A stretch of DNA of 9,355 nucleotides from Dehalococcoides mccartyi (lineage in GTDB: Bacteria; Chloroflexota; Dehalococcoidia; UBA2979). The first letter of the stretch is position 1, and each line of letters begins with the position of its first letter. The stretch lies in the NCBI GenBank assembly GCA_945888895.1, contig CAMDAY010000076.1, forward strand, positions 1 through 9,355, written 5' to 3'. Positions 6,461 through 9,355 of this stretch are shown here, piece by piece. A model generated the notes under the pieces. That model saw only the letters and a program-made list of their open reading frames with translations. It searched no databases and was not told the origin of the DNA. Both the position numbers and the translations under genes were made by a program.

Positions 6461-6766
6461 ATGAACACCGAACTGCTCGATGCCGTGGACGCCCGCACCG
6501 TCGAGTTGCTGCGCGCGCTGGCGAATCCGGTGCGGTTTCGCATCGTCCAGTCGCTCGCGGCGCGTGGCGAGTGCGTCGTGGGAGATCTGGTGCTCGAGCT
6601 CCCGGTGACGCAGTCCACCGTGTCTGAGCACCTGAAGGTCCTCCGCGACGCCGGCATTGTGCGCGGCACCGTGGATGGGCCAAACCGCTGCTACTGCCTC
6701 AACCCTGATGCGCTGCAAACGATGCGTCTCGCCTTCGAGTCGCTCGAGCAGCGCGCCTGCTGCTGA
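6461..6766 (+). CDS. arsR: ArsR/SmtB-family repressor, probably arsenite-responsive
   Basis: Dimeric winged-helix repressor that should leave its operator on binding trivalent arsenic. It has 101 residues from ATG 6461, set by GGAGG 6 nt upstream. An in-frame ATG at 6446 lies inside the operator and has no ribosome site. The fold is clear: LLRALANPVRFRIVQSL (16-32), then the recognition helix region VTQSTVSEHLKVLRDAGIV (49-67) and the wing ending in RCYCLNP. The classic ArsR metal site ELCVCDL is reduced to GECVVGDL with one Cys (38). Other cysteines are Cys77 and Cys79 in the wing and Cys100-Cys101 at the extreme C-terminus, so the thiol site is built differently. It lies 12 nt before arsM and is probably co-transcribed and self-repressed. 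Specificity for arsenic is inferred from arsM; the family call is firm. Confidence 0.9.
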   Translation: MNTELLDAVDARTVELLRALANPVRFRIVQSLAARGECVVGDLVLELPVTQSTVSEHLKVLRDAGIVRGTVDGPNRCYCLNPDALQTMRLAFESLEQRACC

Positions 6767-6778
6767 ACGGAGAGCACG

Positions 6779-7603
6779 ATGACCATGACGAATGATGACC
6801 TGCGCTCGGCTGTGAGTGACGCCTACGGTGCGCGGGCCCGCGAGGTGCTGGCGGGCACGCCCGGCACTCGTTCGGCGGGCGTTGCCTCTACGCTCTACGG
6901 CGAGGCAGCCAGCCTGATGCCGGAGAGCCTGGTCTCGTATGGCTGCGGCAACCCGGTGGCGATCGCCGGGCTGCGCGAGGGCGAGACCGTGCTCGACCTG
7001 GGCTCCGGCGCCGGTCTCGATTGCTTCCTGTCCGCGCGCCAGGTCGGCTCGACCGGTCGCGTGATCGGTGTGGACATGACGGACGACATGCTCGCGCTCG
7101 CGGAACGCAATCGCGCACAGCTGGGCATCCAGAACGTGGAGTTCCGCAAGGGGCTCATCGAAGCGATCCCCGTCGAGGATGCCTCGGTGGATCTCGTCAT
7201 CTCGAACTGTGTCATCAACCTCTCGCCGGACAAGGACGCCGTCCTGGCGGAGTCGTTCCGCGTGTTGCGGTCGGGTGGCCGATTCCAGGTCTCGGATGTC
7301 GTGCTGCTGCGCGACATCTCCGAGGCGGAGCGCACCGACCTCGACCTGTGGTCGGCCTGCAAGTCTGGCGCGCTGCTGCGCGAGGACTACGTCACCCGTT
7401 TGCAGGCGGCTGGGTTCGAGGACGTCGAGGTGCTGATCGCGGACGATGCCGGCGATGAGGCGTGGACGAGTGCCCTCGTGAACGCACGCCGCCCCGGGGG
7501 AGTGCACGCTGGCACGCCATGGCTCCCGGACGGTCGCCACATGGAACTGCTGCCGATTGCGGGGGCGGCGAGCTGCTGCGGCCCTGACTGCTGCGCCGAG
7601 TAG
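6779..7603 (+). CDS. arsM: Arsenite S-adenosylmethionine methyltransferase ArsM
   Basis: Cytosolic enzyme methylating As(III) to mono-, di- and trimethylated species with S-adenosylmethionine. It has 274 residues, typical of bacterial ArsM. The SAM-binding motif is VLDLGSGAGLDCF (71-83), with the acidic end of strand 2 in GVDMTDD (97-103). The three arsenic-binding cysteines conserved in ArsM are all present: Cys56 in SYGCGNP, Cys144 in SNCVINL and Cys194 in SACKSGA. The protein ends in a cysteine-rich tail with pairs 266-267 and 271-272, often seen in bacterial ArsM, which may help capture arsenic. The start is ATG 6779 with GGAGAG just upstream; ATG 6785 is an alternative. It sits between arsR and a permease gene (17 nt downstream), so the three probably form one operon. 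Confidence 0.93.
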   Translation: MTMTNDDLRSAVSDAYGARAREVLAGTPGTRSAGVASTLYGEAASLMPESLVSYGCGNPVAIAGLREGETVLDLGSGAGLDCFLSARQVGSTGRVIGVDMTDDMLALAERNRAQLGIQNVEFRKGLIEAIPVEDASVDLVISNCVINLSPDKDAVLAESFRVLRSGGRFQVSDVVLLRDISEAERTDLDLWSACKSGALLREDYVTRLQAAGFEDVEVLIADDAGDEAWTSALVNARRPGGVHAGTPWLPDGRHMELLPIAGAASCCGPDCCAE

Positions 7604-7620
7604 CGCAGACACGCGTCGAG

Positions 7621-8850
7621 GTGGCCCTGCTACGACGTGGCCGGGACTGGTTGGTCACCTGGTGGCCCGTGCTCCTGCTCGGCTGGACCACGATCGGTGC
7701 CTACGGTGCCGTGTATTACTCCTTTGGTGTGCTGCTCCAGCCGGTGCGTGAGGCGACCGGCTGGAGCGCCAGCGCCCTGACGGCCGGGTTCTCCGCGGGC
7801 GTGCTCCTCGGTGGTGCCGGGGCCGTGGTAGCGGGACGGGCGCTGGATCGCACTGGCGCTCGCCCGGTCCTCGGCGTCGCGCTGGCTGTCGGGTGTACCG
7901 CGCTGCTGGGCGCGTCGTACGCCGTCGAGCTCTGGCAGTTCCTCGCGGGTTGGGCCATCGGCGGCGGGGCGGTCGCCGGAGGTCTGTACTACCACGTCAC
8001 CATGGCCGTGACGGCGCGGCTCTATCCCGGCCGCCGCGCCGCGGCGTTCTCCGTGCTGACCCTGCTCGGCGCGCTCGCGGGACCGATCTTTTATCCGCTG
8101 GCTGGCTGGCTCGTCGAATCGTTCGAATGGCGAACCGCCTTGCGGTTGCTGGTGCTCGCGCTCGCAGCCACCACACTGCCGTCGGTGCTCTTCGTGCAGA
8201 CCGGAGCGCGAGGCACGGAAACAGGGGAGCGCACGTCCGTCGGCTCGGGGTCGGTCTTCCGAGCGCTACAGGACCGGCGCATCCTCACGGTCATGGCGAT
8301 GATCGGAAGCGTCTCGCTTGGCACCAGCGCGCTGACGTTGCACCAGGTGCCGGCGATGCAGGCCACGGGCCTGTCGTTGGCGGCCGCGTCGGCGATCGCT
8401 GGCACGCGCGGGTTGTTCCAGTTCGGTGGCCGGCTGTTCCTCGCGCCGCTGGTGACCCGCATCGGGGTCGCCGGCGCGCTGGCGGCCTGCTATGCGGCGA
8501 GCGCGTTCGGCACGGGCTTGCTGGCGAGTGCCGGTTCGGTGGTCCTCGTCGTGGGTTTCATTGGCCTCACGGGTGTCGCGCTCGGACTGCTGTCACCGCT
8601 GCACGGACTGTTCGCCGCGGAGGTCTACGGCGAGGAGCGCCTGGGGACGTTGATGGGGGTCCAGCAGGTGGTCGCGAGCGTGACCGGCGCGGCAGGACCG
8701 TGGCTGGCCGGCATTGCCCTGGACTACACGGGCAGTTACCTCGTCGTCCTCATCGCGGCGGCTGCGCTGCAAGCGGGAGGACTCCTGCCGTTGATGCTGC
8801 AGCGGCAGGCGACGGCGAGTGGGATCGCCCACCCCTCATCTCTCGGGTAG
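7621..8850 (+). CDS. Major facilitator superfamily permease linked to arsM
   Basis: Twelve-helix inner-membrane transporter of 409 residues, in two six-helix halves joined by a polar loop (about 194-220). The loop-2/3 signature appears as GRALDRTGARPVL (72-84), with a weaker counterpart GRLFLAPLVTRIG (270-282) in the second half. The layout resembles the monocarboxylate/oxalate-formate-like MFS group, but the substrate cannot be read from sequence. Location 17 nt after arsM suggests export of a methylated arsenical or another organic arsenic compound. It is not recognisably ArsB, Acr3 or ArsP; ArsJ is also MFS, but its usual GAPDH-like partner is absent here. The start is a GTG with only a weak purine stretch upstream, so it may rely on translational coupling. 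No cysteine pair marks an arsenic site (Cys92, Cys290 only). A hairpin follows the stop. Confidence 0.8.
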   Translation: MALLRRGRDWLVTWWPVLLLGWTTIGAYGAVYYSFGVLLQPVREATGWSASALTAGFSAGVLLGGAGAVVAGRALDRTGARPVLGVALAVGCTALLGASYAVELWQFLAGWAIGGGAVAGGLYYHVTMAVTARLYPGRRAAAFSVLTLLGALAGPIFYPLAGWLVESFEWRTALRLLVLALAATTLPSVLFVQTGARGTETGERTSVGSGSVFRALQDRRILTVMAMIGSVSLGTSALTLHQVPAMQATGLSLAAASAIAGTRGLFQFGGRLFLAPLVTRIGVAGALAACYAASAFGTGLLASAGSVVLVVGFIGLTGVALGLLSPLHGLFAAEVYGEERLGTLMGVQQVVASVTGAAGPWLAGIALDYTGSYLVVLIAAAALQAGGLLPLMLQRQATASGIAHPSSLG

Positions 8851-8853
8851 CCG

Positions 8854-8872
8854 CGAGCGCCGGAAGCGCTCG
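8854..8872. terminator. Hairpin at the end of the ars unit
   Basis: CGAGCGC (8854-8860) pairs with GCGCTCG (8866-8872) around CGGAA. It starts 3 nt after the permease stop. On the other strand it begins one base after the stop of the small minus-strand ORF ending at 8874, so it could serve both. On the plus strand a modest T-containing stretch (to about 8886) follows. Confidence 0.6.
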
Positions 8873-8873
8873 G

Positions 8874-8975
8874 TCAGTCGTGTTCGGGTCGGTCCAGACG
8901 ACGCACGAGCGCAATGGCGATGAGCAGACACGCCGCCGTGGGGATCCCCGCCAGCGGTGTCGGGAGGACGGTCAT
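8874..8975 (-). CDS. Possible 33-residue single-helix membrane peptide
   Basis: Not recognised. ATG at 8975 is preceded by GGAG about 9 nt upstream and by an in-frame TAG, so the frame is self-contained. The product has one hydrophobic stretch, PTAACLLIAIALV (about 12-24), followed by a basic RRL and an acidic tail, consistent with a small membrane protein with an inward C-terminus. It stops one base before the hairpin at 8854-8872. It could also be chance or the tail of a decayed membrane protein. Weak call. Confidence 0.25.
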   Translation of the reverse strand: MTVLPTPLAGIPTAACLLIAIALVRRLDRPEHD

Positions 8976-9011
8976 CTCGATCTACTCCGCAACTCACGAC
9001 GTCGGACATAG

Positions 9012-9167
9012 CTCATCGGTAGCCGCCGGGGCGTCCACGAGTTCGTCTACCTCGCGCGTGCCACCACGGTCGGGACGTTCCACATCCCGCCGACGGTGGC
9101 CACGGTAGCGGGGATGCCCGATGTCTTCGGACGTGGCGACCCGGAGACGTTCATTGTCCGCCCGTAG
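9012..9167 (+). pseudogene. Remnant resembling the C-terminus of a bacterial alpha-2-macroglobulin
   Basis: A plus-strand frame, open from just after TAG 9009-9011 to TAG 9165-9167, encodes about 51 residues. These include GVHEFVYLARATTVGTFHIP (residues 6-25 from 9015) and then PDVFGRGDPETFIV. This matches my memory of the end of bacterial alpha-2-macroglobulin-like proteins: HEfxYlaRAttpGtFhvPP, then a P-E-V-F-G-R turn and a final beta strand. Those proteins are large envelope protease inhibitors of over 1,500 residues. Here the frame is closed upstream and has no start codon with a ribosome site, so I read it as a decayed or truncated gene end. Where the usual MYxPEVFGR is expected the text is VAGMPDVFGR, a sign of drift. 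The family match is from memory only. Confidence 0.45.
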
Positions 9168-9222
9168 GTGGCGCAGCCCTCCGAAGTTCCCTTCGAGATG
9201 ACATCAAGAGGCGGCCGGGGAT

Positions 9223-9355
9223 TCAGGTAGCCGGGGGCTCCGGCGGGGAAGGGCCCTCGGCTGCCGCCGCGAGGCCGATCGTGAGCGCCCGGAAGATCCG
9301 GCGGTGAACCGGGAGCAGCGCGAACCAGTAGAGCAGGCCCCATACACCGGCGGGG
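9223..9355 (-). CDS. C-terminal end of a DUF2867/SDR-like protein (partial)
   Basis: Reading the minus strand inward from the right edge, a frame runs 43 codons to TGA at 9225-9223. It begins AGVWGLLYWFALLPVHRRIF (codons 2-21) and ends in an Ala/Pro-rich tail. The GLLYW..LLP.H..IFR pattern is the usual last helix of NAD(P)-binding SDR-type proteins carrying a DUF2867 domain. The body of the gene, with any Rossmann motif, lies outside the window, so function cannot be judged. A longer open frame on the same strand (9343 to 9047) is in a different phase and reads as noise. Confidence 0.55.
   Translation of the reverse strand, partial: PAGVWGLLYWFALLPVHRRIFRALTIGLAAAAEGPSPPEPPAT

Noticed and set aside
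6191..7612. Upstream part of an 856-codon open frame on the minus strand continuous with pstS
   Set aside because: It runs antisense to arsR and arsM, has no recognisable domain, and the pstS lipoprotein signal peptide with its own ribosome site begins at 6190. The openness is a GC-rich codon-bias effect.
7893..9011. 372-codon plus-strand frame overlapping the MFS gene
   Set aside because: Arg/Gly-rich out-of-phase reading of the permease gene, which has twelve clear membrane helices in its own frame.
9182..9195. Small CGAAG-TTCC-CTTCG hairpin downstream of the remnant
   Set aside because: Only five base pairs with no T-tract on either strand; too weak to call a terminator.
9047..9343. 98-codon minus-strand open frame at the right edge
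   Set aside because: The DUF2867-like tail is in another phase on the same strand and the C-terminal remnant lies on the opposite strand; this frame shows no family features.

Overview
This is a GC-rich bacterial chromosomal window. Its PstS lipoprotein has an Ala/Thr/Pro-rich linker just after the lipobox, of the kind common in Chloroflexota. Its cis-prenyltransferase resembles the mycobacterial Rv1086 type. I therefore favour Chloroflexota, with Actinomycetota as the alternative. This is inference from protein style only, because no rRNA or marker gene is present.

Layout from left to right. Positions 1-280 hold no gene I can support. A cis-prenyl diphosphate synthase (281-1054, +) ends at a strong hairpin (1061-1100). 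After a GC-rich spacer comes phoU (1365-2030, +). It is tail-to-tail with the phosphate ABC-transporter operon pstS-pstC-pstA-pstB on the minus strand (6190 down to 2161), and a C-rich/G-rich hairpin (2109-2147) separates the two 3' ends. Another large hairpin lies between pstS and pstC. The promoters proposed for phoU and pstS share one architecture: GTTAAC, a second TTAAC-like element about 11-12 nt on, then a GAT(A/G)AT -10, with exactly 27 nt from GTTAAC to the -10 in both. This looks like a small Pho regulon.

Divergent from pstS is a second, functionally related unit: arsR (6461-6766), arsM (6779-7603) and an MFS permease (7621-8850). A TTGACA promoter and a striking nested/tandem palindrome (6410-6453) precede arsR. 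The unit encodes sensing of arsenite, its methylation, and probably export of an arsenic species or related compound. No arsenate reductase or ArsB/Acr3 pump is in view. The pairing with pst makes sense because arsenate is a phosphate analogue that enters through phosphate transporters.

The right end (8851-9355) is poorer. It holds a hairpin shared by converging ends, a possible 33-codon membrane-peptide ORF on the minus strand, an isolated plus-strand piece resembling the very C-terminus of a bacterial alpha-2-macroglobulin (probably a gene remnant), and the last 43 codons of a minus-strand gene resembling DUF2867/SDR proteins that runs off the window. I saw no tRNA, rRNA, CRISPR or insertion sequence. 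The most unusual items are the operator architecture of the ars unit, its non-canonical ArsR cysteines, and the inverted phoU with matched Pho-type promoters.
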